A DNA stretch of 64,000 nucleotides from Methylobacterium sp. Leaf91 (lineage in GTDB: Bacteria > Pseudomonadota > Alphaproteobacteria > Rhizobiales > Beijerinckiaceae): the NCBI RefSeq assembly GCF_001422815.1, contig NZ_LMMP01000045.1, positions 64,504-128,503 on the forward strand, in the 5' to 3' direction. The notes under the pieces are model-generated. The model was not told the origin of the DNA. It did not search any database and saw only the letters and a program-made list of their open reading frames with translations. This document shows positions 44,090-53,505 of this stretch, piece by piece. Position numbers and translations under genes: made by a program. Position 1 is the first letter of the stretch, and every line of letters starts with the position of its first letter.

Positions 44090-46267
44090 ATGCCCAGCGT
44101 CGCCGATATCCTGATCCCGCTCGCGCTCGACAACGCCTATAGCTACGCCGTACCCGCCGGGCTGGTCCTGTCGCCGGGCGATGTCGTGCAGGTGCCGCTC
44201 GGGCCGCGTGAGACGGTGGGTGTGGTCTGGCAGGTGGCGGAGAGCCCCGGCGGCTCGAACCTGCGGCAGGTGGCGGGGCGAATCGAAGCGCCGCCCCTGT
44301 CCGACCCGTTGCGCGAGCTCGTCGATTGGCTCGCCCGCTACACCCTGGCGCCGAAGGGCTCGGCTCTCGCCATGGCCCTGCGCCTGCCCGACGAGGCGGC
44401 GCGCGGCGAGACCTCGCGGATCGGCGTGCGCGGTTCGGGCAAGCCGCCCGCCCGGCCGACCGCGGCGCGGATGAAGGTGCTGGTAGTCACCGCCGATGGG
44501 GCGATGCGCGGCAAGAGCGCGCTCGCCAAGGAGGCGGGCGTCTCGCTCAGCGTGGTCGACGGCCTCATCGACGATGGCGCCCTCGAAGCCGTGGCTCTGG
44601 CACCGGAGCCGGTGGCGCTCCCGCCCGATCCGGACCACGAGCGCGTCCCCCTGTCGGAGGCGCAAGACCAGGCAGCCCGTGACCTCATCGGCCTGGCCTT
44701 TCCCGCGCCGGAGGATGCGAAAGCGCCGACGATCCTCCTCGAAGGCGTGACCGGCTCGGGCAAGACCGAGGTCTATTTCGAAGCTGTGGCCGAAGCCGTC
44801 CGGCGCGGGCACCAGGCCCTCATCCTGATGCCGGAAATCGCCCTGACGGCGCAGTTCCTCGACCGGTTCGCCGAGCGTTTCGGCGTCCGCCCGGCGACCT
44901 GGCATTCCGGCATCGGCTCGAAGCGCCGCGAGCGCCTGCGCGCCGGCGTGGCGGCGGGCGAGGTCTCGGTGGTGGTCGGTGCGCGCTCCGCCCTGTTCCT
45001 GCCCTTCACCGATCTTGGCCTCGTCGTCGTCGATGAGGAGCACGAGGCGGCCTACAAACAGGAAGACGGGGTGCATTACCATGCCCGTGACATGGCGGTG
45101 GTGCGTGGCCGGCTGGAAAACTGCCCGGTGGTCCTCGCCTCGGCGACGCCCTCCATCGAGACCAAGGTCAATGCCGAGAAAGGGCGCTACGCCCATATCG
45201 TCCTGCCCGAACGCTTCGGCGGGCGGCGGCTGCCGGATATCCACGCCATCGACATGCGCCTGGACAAGCCGGAGAAGGGCCGCTTCATCGCCCCGCCCCT
45301 GGTCAATGCCGTCCGCGCCACGATCGAGGCCGGCGATCAGGCGCTGCTATTCCTCAACCGGCGGGGCTATGCGCCGCTCACCCTGTGCCGTGCCTGCGGC
45401 CACCGCTACCAGTGCCGCAACTGCTCGACCTGGCTGGTGGAGCACCGCTTCCGCAAGGCCCTGGTCTGCCACCAATGCGGCTATGCCGAGCGCCGGCCCG
45501 ATGCCTGCACCGAATGCGGCACGTTCGACAACCTCACCCCCTGCGGGCCGGGGGTCGAACGCATCGCCGAGGAGGTGACGGAGCTGTTCCCGGACAAGCG
45601 CATCATCGTGCTCTCCTCCGACTTTCCCGGCGGCGCCGAGCGCCTGCGCGCCGAGTTGCAGAGCGTGGCGGACGGGGAATGCGACATCGTCATCGGCACG
45701 CAATTGGTCGCCAAGGGCCATAACTTCCCGCACCTGACCCTGGTGGGCGTGCTCGATGCCGATATCGGCCTGACTTCGGGGGATCCGCGCGCGGCGGAGC
45801 GGACCTTCCAGTTGCTGCAGCAGGTGACGGGCCGTGCCGGGCGCGGCGAGAAGCCGGGGCGTGCCCTGGTCCAGACCTACCAGCCGGACCATCCGGTGAT
45901 CGCGGCCCTGCTTTCCGGCGACGCGACGCGGTTCTACGAGGAGGAAATCGCCGCTCGGGAAGCGGCGGGACTGCCGCCCTTCGGGCGTCTCGCCGCCCTC
46001 ATCGTCTCGGCCAATGAGCGCGAGACCGCCGAGGCGCATGGGCAGGCCCTGGCCCGCGCCGCCGATCCGCCCGATGGTGTGATGGTGTTGGGGCCGGCGG
46101 AAGCGCCGCTCGCGCTGATCCGGGGGCGCTACCGGTTTCGCCTGCTGGTCAAGACCGAGCGGGCGGTCGATCTCCAATCGTATCTTCGCGATTGGCTGAA
46201 GCGGGGACCGAAGGTTCGCGGCAACGTGAAGGTCGCCATCGACGTAGACCCTCAGAGTTTCCTATAA
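44090..46267 (+). CDS. priA: Primosomal protein N' (replication restart helicase)
   Basis: 725 aa. The N-terminal 3'-DNA-binding domain begins ADILIPLALDNAYSYAVP. The helicase core has GVTGSGKTEVYFEA near residue 222, VVDEEHEAAYKQ, and motifs GTQLVAKGHNFPHLTLVGVLDAD and LLQQVTGRAGRG. The zinc-binding insert has eight cysteines (CRACGHRYQCRNC, CHQCG, CTECG). It restarts stalled replication forks. Length is normal. Confidence 0.97.
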   Translation: MPSVADILIPLALDNAYSYAVPAGLVLSPGDVVQVPLGPRETVGVVWQVAESPGGSNLRQVAGRIEAPPLSDPLRELVDWLARYTLAPKGSALAMALRLPDEAARGETSRIGVRGSGKPPARPTAARMKVLVVTADGAMRGKSALAKEAGVSLSVVDGLIDDGALEAVALAPEPVALPPDPDHERVPLSEAQDQAARDLIGLAFPAPEDAKAPTILLEGVTGSGKTEVYFEAVAEAVRRGHQALILMPEIALTAQFLDRFAERFGVRPATWHSGIGSKRRERLRAGVAAGEVSVVVGARSALFLPFTDLGLVVVDEEHEAAYKQEDGVHYHARDMAVVRGRLENCPVVLASATPSIETKVNAEKGRYAHIVLPERFGGRRLPDIHAIDMRLDKPEKGRFIAPPLVNAVRATIEAGDQALLFLNRRGYAPLTLCRACGHRYQCRNCSTWLVEHRFRKALVCHQCGYAERRPDACTECGTFDNLTPCGPGVERIAEEVTELFPDKRIIVLSSDFPGGAERLRAELQSVADGECDIVIGTQLVAKGHNFPHLTLVGVLDADIGLTSGDPRAAERTFQLLQQVTGRAGRGEKPGRALVQTYQPDHPVIAALLSGDATRFYEEEIAAREAAGLPPFGRLAALIVSANERETAEAHGQALARAADPPDGVMVLGPAEAPLALIRGRYRFRLLVKTERAVDLQSYLRDWLKRGPKVRGNVKVAIDVDPQSFL

Positions 46268-46351
46268 CCCTGGCCTGACGTTCGCTTGGGTAGCGTTCGA
46301 CCTGAAGACCTAACGCCCTGAAGATCTTCGACCCCACGAGGAGTGCTGCAC

Positions 46352-46711
46352 GTGCTGACCTACACCAAGAACCCGGATTCGACCGTCGCGGAAATCGTCG
46401 TGGATGGGCAGATCACCGACCAGGACATGAACACCGTGATCGCCGCCATGCAGGCCGACCTCGACAAGGGCGGCAAGCTCAAGCTTCTGGAGGACGTGCG
46501 CGAGTTCAAGGGCATGGAGCCCGCGGCCTTCTTCAAGGACGTCCGCTTCGGTCTCGCCATGATGAAGGGCGTCAGCCACGTCGCGCTCGTCACCGACGCA
46601 TCCTGGCTGCGGATGATCGCCGATACGTTCGGCAAGGTGTCCCCGGCACAGATCAAGACCTTCGACCGCGCCCATATCGATGAGGCACGGAGCTGGCTCG
46701 CCGCCGCTTAA
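46352..46711 (+). CDS. SpoIIAA-like (STAS fold) protein
   Basis: 119 aa. A single SpoIIAA-like/STAS-type domain (GGKLKLLEDVREFKGMEPAAF, VALVTDASWLRMIADTF), close to lipid-binding or anti-sigma-antagonist folds; no phosphorylatable serine motif is evident. The GTG at 46352 is preferred because CGAGGAG lies 8 nt upstream; an earlier GTG at 46343 falls inside that ribosome-binding site. It stands alone after priA. Confidence 0.8.
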   Translation: MLTYTKNPDSTVAEIVVDGQITDQDMNTVIAAMQADLDKGGKLKLLEDVREFKGMEPAAFFKDVRFGLAMMKGVSHVALVTDASWLRMIADTFGKVSPAQIKTFDRAHIDEARSWLAAA

Positions 46712-46717
46712 CGCACC

Positions 46718-47110
46718 CTACTCGGCCTGGGCGGTGCGCGTGGTCTGACGCCGCGCCGTCCAGCGCCCCGAGCAGAGCGGGGAAACCTTCCAGGTGCCGC
46801 TGCCCGAACGGGCGTCGAGCCGGCCGGAAGCTGCACCGCTCGCGCCGCCATTCGAGACATTGAGCCCCACCGTTCCGTCGGTGCCGACGCGGCCGGTCAT
46901 CGTCGCGCGGTCGGCCGACGAGATGAGCCGAACCTGACCGTCCTGCACCGAGACCGAATAGCTGTAGCGGCTGTCGCAGATGCCGCTCTCGGTCACGAGC
47001 TCGACGGACCACGCGCCATTGAAATTGCCGCCCTCGCGGCTGACGGCCGGTTGAAGATGAGCGGATGAGAGTCCGGCTCCGAGCGCCAGCACAGCCACGA
47101 GTTTCGACAT
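46718..47110 (-). CDS. Small exported hypothetical protein
   Basis: 130 aa from the ATG at 47110, preceded by GGGGGAA. A signal peptide (KLVAVLALGAGLSSAHL) is followed by a compact domain with FNGAWSVELVTESGICDSRYSYSVSVQDG and a Gly/Ser-rich core ending CSGRWTARRQ. Two cysteines could form a disulfide. The fold resembles short lipocalin-like or calycin barrels, but this is a guess. It converges with the STAS-fold gene. Confidence 0.65.
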   Translation of the reverse strand: MSKLVAVLALGAGLSSAHLQPAVSREGGNFNGAWSVELVTESGICDSRYSYSVSVQDGQVRLISSADRATMTGRVGTDGTVGLNVSNGGASGAASGRLDARSGSGTWKVSPLCSGRWTARRQTTRTAQAE

Positions 47111-47423
47111 GTTTCCCCCTGAGTTGAGATAGTTCACAGATTCCCACGGGCAGCCGTTCGGCGCTCTTGAGAGGAATCCTGCGTTCTGTGAGTTGTTGGA
47201 TTGTATAGATCTAGGATGCTCAGGGCAAATTTATGGCATCGGCCAAGGTAAGCTTCGCCGTTCTCGTATGCAGATGGTGTCGAATGCTGAGGCGAAATGT
47301 CGATCGGGAGCGGACAAAACAGGCGCGGCGTGACATGGCGCGCAAACTATAGCCAAGCCGGGATCGCTTCGATGTTGGCAATGCTTCGGTGCCGGGCGAT
47401 GGCACCTCAGATGAACGCTCGTT
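47111..47423. other. Intergenic region without recognised gene
   Basis: 313 bp, clearly less GC-rich than the neighbourhood, especially around 47150-47270. No ORF with coding character, no tRNA and no strong hairpin were seen. It should hold the promoter of the small exported protein. Confidence 0.4.
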
Positions 47424-48413
47424 TCAACGATCGAAATAGGCCTGCAACGCGTCGCGGTCCCGAGTGATCGGGAGCGCGAGGAGGGCGAGCACACGGGCCT
47501 TGTCTGGCGACAAGTTGTCGGCGAAGACGGCGCCCTCCGCCTTCAGGGTGCTTCCGCCGCCGGGGAAGCCGTAGACCGGCAGGGCGCGGCCGTTTTCCAG
47601 CTTGGTGGCGATGACGATGCCGACACCCTGGGCGATGGCGCTCCTGATCGCATCGAGGAGCGCGGCATTGACGTTGCCCATGCCGAGGGCGGCCACCACG
47701 ATCCCTTCCGCGCCGCTCTCCACGGCATGGCGGATCTGGCTGCCATCGGCACCGGCATACATCGCCACGATGGCGATTCTGGCGAGCCGTTCGGGCAGCG
47801 GCAGGGTCTGCCGTCGCGTGGGCGTCCGGCGGATCACCACGCGATCCTCGTCGATGGTGCCGAGATAGCCGGTCTCGCCCGAATGGAAGGTCTCCACATT
47901 GTGGGTGTGGGTCTTCCTCACCTCACGCGCGGCGTTGATCGCGTGGTTGAGCGTCACCGTCACGCCAAGGGATGCGGCGGCGGGCGTGAGGATCTGGCGA
48001 ACTGCATTGAGGAGGTTGCGGGCCCCGTCACTGTCGGGGTCGGAGGCGTTGCGCTGCGCGCCGATGACGACGACCGGCTTGTCGCTGCGCAGCGTCAGAT
48101 CGAGGAAATAGGCTGTGGTGTCGAGGGTGTCGGTCCCGTGCAGGACCACAACTCCGGCGATCTCGGTATCGGCGAGCAATGCCTCGACGGTCTGTGTCAG
48201 CGAGGGCCACAGGTCCGGGCCCATCTCCGCGCTCGGGATGTTGGAGAACTCCGTCACGGTGATCCGCGCGAGCTTCTCCAGGCCCGGCGCGGCGGCGACG
48301 AGGTCGGCTCCGGACAAAGCCGGCACCGGTGCATGGGTCACCGGGTCGGTTTTCATCGCGATGGTGCCGCCTGTGGCGACGATGGCGACGGTGGGGAGAA
48401 TGACGTCCGTCAC
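47424..48413 (-). CDS. L-asparaginase (type II-like family)
   Basis: 329 aa from a GTG at 48413 with GAGG 6 nt upstream; a TTG 12 nt earlier is also open. Catalytic threonines lie in IVATGGTIAM (T17) and VVLHGTDTLDTTAYFL. GAQRNASDPDSDGARNL fits the family lysine/aspartate site position. No signal peptide, so cytoplasmic. It would hydrolyse asparagine to aspartate and ammonia. It follows the Trm112 gene closely and may be the last cistron of that operon. Confidence 0.88.
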   Translation of the reverse strand: MTDVILPTVAIVATGGTIAMKTDPVTHAPVPALSGADLVAAAPGLEKLARITVTEFSNIPSAEMGPDLWPSLTQTVEALLADTEIAGVVVLHGTDTLDTTAYFLDLTLRSDKPVVVIGAQRNASDPDSDGARNLLNAVRQILTPAAASLGVTVTLNHAINAAREVRKTHTHNVETFHSGETGYLGTIDEDRVVIRRTPTRRQTLPLPERLARIAIVAMYAGADGSQIRHAVESGAEGIVVAALGMGNVNAALLDAIRSAIAQGVGIVIATKLENGRALPVYGFPGGGSTLKAEGAVFADNLSPDKARVLALLALPITRDRDALQAYFDR

Positions 48414-48421
48414 CTTTCGCC

Positions 48422-48628
48422 TCAATCGTTCAGGGGCCGCGCTTCCTCGGGCAGCATGATCGGGATGCCGTCCCGGATCGGGTAGGCGAGCTTGGCCGAA
48501 CGGCTGATCAGCTCCTGGCGCGCGGAATCGTATTCCAGCGACTGCTTTGTCAGGGGGCAGACCAGGAGTTCGAGGAGCTTGGGGTCGACGCGCGTGGCTT
48601 CCACGGCGTTGGGGATCTCGTCTGCCAT
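48422..48628 (-). CDS. Trm112 family protein
   Basis: 68 aa. [20 protein letters not shown] and [20 protein letters not shown] are the Trm112 (YcaR-like) hallmarks. Only one of the zinc cysteines is kept (C24), as in many proteobacterial members. Trm112 proteins stabilise methyltransferases acting on translation factors, tRNA or rRNA; the partner is unknown here. It lies 26 bp after the LON-domain gene. Confidence 0.9.
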   Translation of the reverse strand: MADEIPNAVEATRVDPKLLELLVCPLTKQSLEYDSARQELISRSAKLAYPIRDGIPIMLPEEARPLND

Positions 48629-48654
48629 CGTGTCCTATCCTCGGGTCAACGGAG

Positions 48655-49323
48655 TCACTGCAGGGTCGGTTCGGACCCCGATCCGCGCACCAACTCCATC
48701 TCGGTCACCGCAATCAAGACCTCGGCGCGGGTCTTGAGGTCGGCCGCCTCCAGCATCGCCTGTTTTTCTCGCGAGCCGAACGGGCTCATCATGCAGAGGG
48801 CGTTGACGAGGGCTTCGTTCGGCGCCTCGTCGATTCCGGCCCAATCGACCTTGAGGTCGTTGACCTCGACGAAGTCCCGAAGCGCCTTCAGCACGCCCTC
48901 GCGGTCCACCGCCTCTTCGCCGGCCCTCGGTTCGAAATCGCTGAGGAAATCGTCGTAGGAGACCTGGCAGCGGCGGTAGCGGGTGGTGGTGGCGAGCTCG
49001 CTCTCCACACGAAACCGGCTGATCCCGGTGAGCGAGATCAGGTAGCGCCCATCGCCGGTCTCGGCGAACTGGGTGATCCGGCCGAGGCAGCCGACGCGAA
49101 ACAGCTTCGGCGTCATCGGCGACGATCCGCTCTCAACGTCGGGCTGGATCATGCCGATGACCCGGTCCGTCCTCAGCGCGTCGTCCACCATGGCGAGGTA
49201 GCGCGGTTCGAAGATGTTCAACGGCATCTGTCCGCGAGGCAGCAGCAAAGCGCCGGGCAGAGGAAAGACAGGGATGACGCCGGGGCAATCGCCCGGTCCT
49301 TTATAGCCCGAATGGGTGCTCAT
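48655..49323 (-). CDS. LON substrate-binding domain protein
   Basis: 222 aa made up only of the N-terminal domain of Lon protease: IPVFPLPGALLLPRGQMPLNIFEPRYLAMVDDAL, then GCLGRI and YLISLTGISRFRV strands and a C-terminal helical part. No ATPase or protease domain, as expected for this stand-alone family. Role unknown. Its place between cnoX and trm112 is common in alphaproteobacteria. Confidence 0.9.
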   Translation of the reverse strand: MSTHSGYKGPGDCPGVIPVFPLPGALLLPRGQMPLNIFEPRYLAMVDDALRTDRVIGMIQPDVESGSSPMTPKLFRVGCLGRITQFAETGDGRYLISLTGISRFRVESELATTTRYRRCQVSYDDFLSDFEPRAGEEAVDREGVLKALRDFVEVNDLKVDWAGIDEAPNEALVNALCMMSPFGSREKQAMLEAADLKTRAEVLIAVTEMELVRGSGSEPTLQ

Positions 49324-49351
49324 CGCCTGTCTCCGCCCTGGCGTTTCTGCG

Positions 49352-50281
49352 TCACGCGAAGACCAGCGTCGAAAGTCGTCGCCGGCCGCGGATCGAGGCC
49401 TTGTCCATCAAGCCCCAGGCCTCGAAGAAGGTCAGCAGCTGCTTGCGCGCCGCGCCGTCGTTCCAGGTCTTGTCGCGGCGCTCGATCTCGATCAGTTCGT
49501 CCACCGCCTCGTCCCGCTTGCCGAGCCCGTTGAGTCCGAGCGCGAAGTCGAACCGGGCCTGGAAATCGGCCGGGTCGGCGGCGATGCGCTTCTGGAAGAC
49601 ACCGAGATCGCCGAGGGACGCCGCCTGTTCGGCGAGCTCCACCGCCGCGCGGATGCCGGCGAGGGCCGGGTCACCGGTTTTCTCCGGCGGCGCCATGTCG
49701 AGGATCTGGCGGGCGTTGGCGATCTCGCCGGCATCGAGCTGGATCTTCGCGAGCGCCGCGAGGGCCACCAGATTTCCCGGCTCCTCACCCAAAACTGCGG
49801 CATAGAGCTCGGACGCACCGGCGAAATCGCCTTCGCCGAGCGCGACCTCCGCCTCGGCCATCATCGCCTCCACCGGCGTCGGGCCAGCGGGACCGGCGAG
49901 GCGGCCGATGAATTCCTTGATCTCGCTCTCCGGCAGCGCGCCGACGAAACCGTCGACGGGACGCCCCTTGTCGATGGCGATGACGGCGGGGATCGATTGC
50001 AGCCCGAGCTGCTGGCTGATCTGGCTCCAGATCGCCGGATTCTCATCGATGTTCACCTTGGCGAGAATGACCCCGCCCTTGGCGGCGGTCACCGCCTTCT
50101 CGAGCAGTGGCGTCAGCTGCTTGCACGGGCCGCACCACGTGGCCCAGAAATCCACCAGCACCGGCTGCGTCATCGATGCGGTGATCACCTCTTCGCGGAA
50201 GGTCGCGGAGGTAACGTCCTTGATGAGGTTCTGGGGGCCGCCGGCGGGGGTCGCCCCGGCGGTGGAAACGTCGTTCAGCAT
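49352..50281 (-). CDS. cnoX: Thioredoxin-TPR chaperone CnoX (YbbN-like)
   Basis: 309 aa. A thioredoxin domain (about 20-130) with WCGPC at 49-53 is followed by TPR-like helices (about 140-305) including GEGDFAGASELYAAVLGEEP. CnoX/YbbN protects proteins during oxidative stress and hands them to GroEL; a full CxxC here may keep redox activity. The ATG at 50281 was chosen since it gives the typical N-terminal length. Confidence 0.9.
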   Translation of the reverse strand: MLNDVSTAGATPAGGPQNLIKDVTSATFREEVITASMTQPVLVDFWATWCGPCKQLTPLLEKAVTAAKGGVILAKVNIDENPAIWSQISQQLGLQSIPAVIAIDKGRPVDGFVGALPESEIKEFIGRLAGPAGPTPVEAMMAEAEVALGEGDFAGASELYAAVLGEEPGNLVALAALAKIQLDAGEIANARQILDMAPPEKTGDPALAGIRAAVELAEQAASLGDLGVFQKRIAADPADFQARFDFALGLNGLGKRDEAVDELIEIERRDKTWNDGAARKQLLTFFEAWGLMDKASIRGRRRLSTLVFA

Positions 50282-50436
50282 GCCATCCTCAACTCTAGCG
50301 GCCCGATCGTCGGCACGAGGCCGGTCTCGCCGATCACATATCACCGAGCCCTAGATGGGCGCGATGTCGCAGCGAGACCAGAGCGCCTTCGCGTCTATCC
50401 CGCTTCTCCATGCAAGACCCGGACGGCTCGTCCGCC

Positions 50437-50934
50437 TCAGGGCTTGGGTGCGGTCGGCGGGGCCTTCGCATCGGTGACGAACCGCGCCTCGTACCGACCC
50501 TTGGCGGCATTCGCCTCGCAGGTGATCGCGGTCTTTCCCTCGGATGGCGTGCTGAAGCTGCAGGAGCCGACGGCGACGAGCGGCCCACGGACCACCCCTT
50601 CGCTGGTCGTCTCGCTCGGCACGACGAGGTTGATCGGCTGAAGCGCGTCGGTCTCCTCGGTGCGCTCCTGCTGTGCGCCGCTGCCGCTGAAGCTCAGGCC
50701 GCGCCCATCCCATGCCGAGAAATCGAAGCTCGCCCGGTTGCGGGACACGGTGTTCATCATCGTGTCCTTGCAGTTCTGGGTGATGTCCAACCCGGCGATG
50801 ATCAACTTTTCGCAAGAGCCTTCGAGCTTGATCGCCGTCTGGGCCGATGCAGGAACCGCCATCGCAAGCGCCAGACAGAGGCCGGGCAGGCTCGAGCGGG
50901 TCGCGGGCCGAAGAAAGGAGGATCGTGTCGTCAT
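50437..50934 (-). CDS. Exported hypothetical protein
   Basis: 165 aa from the ATG at 50934 with AAAGGAGG upstream. A signal peptide (LPGLCLALAMAVPASAQ) precedes a beta-rich domain with four cysteines (SCEKLI, NCKDTMMN, GSCSFSTP, ITCEAN). No family is recognised. It lies between cnoX and the hydroquinone reductase on the same strand, but with its own ribosome-binding site and spacing. Confidence 0.65.
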   Translation of the reverse strand: MTTRSSFLRPATRSSLPGLCLALAMAVPASAQTAIKLEGSCEKLIIAGLDITQNCKDTMMNTVSRNRASFDFSAWDGRGLSFSGSGAQQERTEETDALQPINLVVPSETTSEGVVRGPLVAVGSCSFSTPSEGKTAITCEANAAKGRYEARFVTDAKAPPTAPKP

Positions 50935-50995
50935 CACGCAGATGTATGTCCCCCATTCGATCTGTCGAGGGCCGATCGCGTCGAACCGCGTCATC

Positions 50996-51973
50996 TCAGG
51001 CTCCGAAACGCGAGGCGCGATCATTGGGCGCGTCGAGATCGAGTTCGGGGCCTTTTGGCACGATGCCGGTCGGGTTGATGGTCGGATGGCTCTCGTAATA
51101 GTGGCGCTTGATATGGGTGAGATCGACGGTCCCGGCGACGCCCGGCAGGGCGTAGAGGTCGCGCAGGTAGTGCGAAAGGTTCGGGTAGTCGGCGATCCGG
51201 CGCAGGTTGCACTTGAAGTGGCCGAGATAGACCGGGTCGAACCGCACCAGGGTCGTGAACAGGCGGATATCGGCCTCGGTGAGCGCCGAGCCGCACAGGT
51301 AGCGCGTCCGGCCCAGGCGCTCGTCGAGGGAATCGAGTTCCGCGAACAGGGCGTCGAAGGCTTCCTCGTAGGCCTCCTGCTTCGTCGCGAAGCCGGCCTT
51401 GTACACGCCGTTATTCACCGCGTCGTAGACCCGTGCGTTGATCGTATCGATCTCGCCGCGCAGCGCCTCCGGATAGAGATCGGGTCCAGTCCCGCCGAAG
51501 GCGTCGTTCAGCATCCGGATGATTTCGGAGGATTCGTTGGACACGATGGTGCGGCGCTGCTTGTCCCATAGGATCGGCACCGTGACCCTGCCGGTGAAGT
51601 CGGGCACGGCCGCGAGGTAGACCTCATAGAGGCGGCTCGCGCCGTTCACCGTATCGGGGGTCGCCCCCGGCGTGTCTCCGAAGACCCAGCCGTCCGGCCC
51701 CATCAGCGGATCGACCACCGAAACGGAGATGGCGTCCTCGAGACCTTTCAGTGCGCGGACGATCAGCGTGCGATGGGCCCAAGGGCAGGCGAGCGAGACG
51801 TAGAGGTGATAGCGCCCGGCCTCACCCGGAAAGCCGCCTTCGCCGGAAGGGCCCGGCTTGCCGTCGGCTGTGACCCAGTTGCGGAACTTCGCGTCGGTTC
51901 GCTTGAAGCGCCCGCCGGTCTCCTTGGTGTCGTACCACTTGTCCTGCCAGACGCCGTCGACCAGAAGTCCCAT
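50996..51973 (-). CDS. yqjG: Glutathionyl-hydroquinone reductase (YqjG/ECM4 type)
   Basis: 325 aa of the GST-Xi class. The catalytic cysteine is C63 in LACPWAHRTL; VPILWDKQRRTIVSNESSEIIRML is the thioredoxin-like core and GSALTEADIRLFTTLVRFDPVYLGHFKCN the helical domain signature. It reduces glutathionyl-hydroquinones. The last residues before the stop (HYYESHPTINPTGIVPKGP) are conserved in the class. It diverges from the 2H phosphoesterase gene. Confidence 0.93.
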   Translation of the reverse strand: MGLLVDGVWQDKWYDTKETGGRFKRTDAKFRNWVTADGKPGPSGEGGFPGEAGRYHLYVSLACPWAHRTLIVRALKGLEDAISVSVVDPLMGPDGWVFGDTPGATPDTVNGASRLYEVYLAAVPDFTGRVTVPILWDKQRRTIVSNESSEIIRMLNDAFGGTGPDLYPEALRGEIDTINARVYDAVNNGVYKAGFATKQEAYEEAFDALFAELDSLDERLGRTRYLCGSALTEADIRLFTTLVRFDPVYLGHFKCNLRRIADYPNLSHYLRDLYALPGVAGTVDLTHIKRHYYESHPTINPTGIVPKGPELDLDAPNDRASRFGA

Positions 51974-52078
51974 GCCCGATCCCTCTCCCGTGCTTGGCTC
52001 GATTCAGATGGGCCACGCATCTTCGCCGAGTAGGGCCGGACGACTGGATTGCGCGTCGTCCCGCTCCATCTGGCGGGA

Positions 52079-52654
52079 ATGAGCGAATCCCCCAGCGGCC
52101 CTACATCCGATCCCCTTATCCTCACGCTGGAGATGGACAAGGCGGCCTTCGCGCATTTCGACGGGTTAAGGCGGCGGCATTTCCCGGAAAAGCTCAACCA
52201 TATCCCGGCCCATGCCACCCTGTTCCATCATCTGCCGGGCCCCGAGGAGGAGGGCATCTCGAGGACGCTCGCCGAACTGACTGCCGCCGCGCCGCCGGTC
52301 GTCGTCGAGGTGACCGGTCTGCGCTTCCTCGGGCGCGGCGTCGCCTTCACGCTTGCCTCCGACGTCCTCGCATCGGTCAGGGACGGCATCGCCCGGCGCT
52401 ACGGCGATGCATTGACCGCGCAGGATCGACAGGGCTGGAGGCCCCACGTCACCATCCAGAACAAGGTTTCGCCGGAGGCCGCGCGTGCCCTGCATCGGTC
52501 GCTGGAACGGGATTTCGAGCCGTTCCGTTTCACCGCGACGGGGCTTCTGCTCTGGCGTTACCTTGGCGGACCATGGCAACAGCAGGGACGCTTCGCCTTC
52601 GGGCGGGCAAGTTCGCCTTCGGGCGTGGAAATCGATCGAAGGACGAACGGATGA
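52079..52654 (+). CDS. 2'-5' RNA ligase/2H phosphoesterase family protein
   Basis: 191 aa. The two HxT motifs of the 2H family are HATLFHHL (HAT) and HVTIQN (HVT). Such enzymes act on 2',3'-cyclic phosphates or join RNA ends; the substrate here is unknown. The ATG at 52079 gives MSESPSG, close behind GGCGGGA. The last about 20 residues are affected by a 20-bp tandem duplication (separate entry). Confidence 0.82.
   Translation: MSESPSGPTSDPLILTLEMDKAAFAHFDGLRRRHFPEKLNHIPAHATLFHHLPGPEEEGISRTLAELTAAAPPVVVEVTGLRFLGRGVAFTLASDVLASVRDGIARRYGDALTAQDRQGWRPHVTIQNKVSPEAARALHRSLERDFEPFRFTATGLLLWRYLGGPWQQQGRFAFGRASSPSGVEIDRRTNG
52592..52631. repeat. 20-bp tandem duplication at a gene end
   Basis: TTCGCCTTCGGGCGGGCAAG (52592-52611) is followed directly by TTCGCCTTCGGGCGTGGAAA (52612-52631). 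The unit is not a multiple of three, so the second copy is read in another frame and changes the C-terminal tail of the 2H protein. Confidence 0.8.
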
Positions 52655-52667
52655 TGAAGACCGCACC

Positions 52668-53426
52668 ATGAAGGCTCCGCTTCCGACCTATCTCAACCAT
52701 CCGCTCTTCGACCGGGCCACCGCCCTCTGGCTGCGTCTTCGCCTCAACGAGGTCGGCCCCCTGGTGGCCCTGCTCGGCGTGAGCTGTCTCGGCTACGGCT
52801 TCTTCTATCTCGCCGACGAGGTGGGGGAGGGATCCACGGCCGCCCTCGACCGTAAGATCCTCCTGGCCCTGCGCAACCCGGCCGACCTGTCCGACCCGAT
52901 CGGACCGCGATGGCTGGAGGAGACCATGCGCGACATCACTGGCCTGGGGAGCGTCTTCACCATCACCTTCGTCACGCTGAGCGCGGTGGCCTATCTCGCC
53001 ACCACCCGCCGGCACCGCATCGCCGTCTTCGTTCTGGGCGCCATCGGCGGGGGGCTCCTCGTCTCCACCGTGCTCAAGATGTTCTACCACCGGCCCCGGC
53101 CGGATCTCGTCCCCCACGGCATGGACGTGTTCACCGCGAGCTTCCCCAGCGGCCACGCGATGATGTCGGCGATCGCCTACCTCACCCTGGCGTCGCTTCT
53201 CGCCCGCGTCGATCCGAACCGGTCCGTGAAGGTGCTGGTCCTCATCGTCGGCGTCGGGATGACGCTCCTGGTCGGCGCCAGCCGGATCTATCTCGGCGTT
53301 CACTGGCCGAGCGACGTGCTCGCCGGCTGGTGCATCGGCGCGGCATGGGCCTCGCTCTGCTGGTTCGTCGCGCTCATTCTCCAGCGCAAGGGAGAGGTCG
53401 AGGCCCCCGATCCGCCTCCGGGATGA
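52668..53426 (+). CDS. PAP2-family membrane phosphatase
   Basis: 252 aa with about six membrane helices. The three phosphatase motifs are KMFYHRPRP, FPSGHAMMSA and SRIYLGVHWPSDVLAGW. It probably dephosphorylates undecaprenyl diphosphate, phosphatidic acid or a related lipid at the membrane. It starts 13 bp after the 2H gene. Confidence 0.9.
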   Translation: MKAPLPTYLNHPLFDRATALWLRLRLNEVGPLVALLGVSCLGYGFFYLADEVGEGSTAALDRKILLALRNPADLSDPIGPRWLEETMRDITGLGSVFTITFVTLSAVAYLATTRRHRIAVFVLGAIGGGLLVSTVLKMFYHRPRPDLVPHGMDVFTASFPSGHAMMSAIAYLTLASLLARVDPNRSVKVLVLIVGVGMTLLVGASRIYLGVHWPSDVLAGWCIGAAWASLCWFVALILQRKGEVEAPDPPPG

Positions 53427-53505
53427 CAGCATTCCGCGCTTTGGCGCGTCGAACGACGGCGTGGCGCATTGCGGCCCATCGATCCCCTGACCTATGGTCC
53501 CGCGC

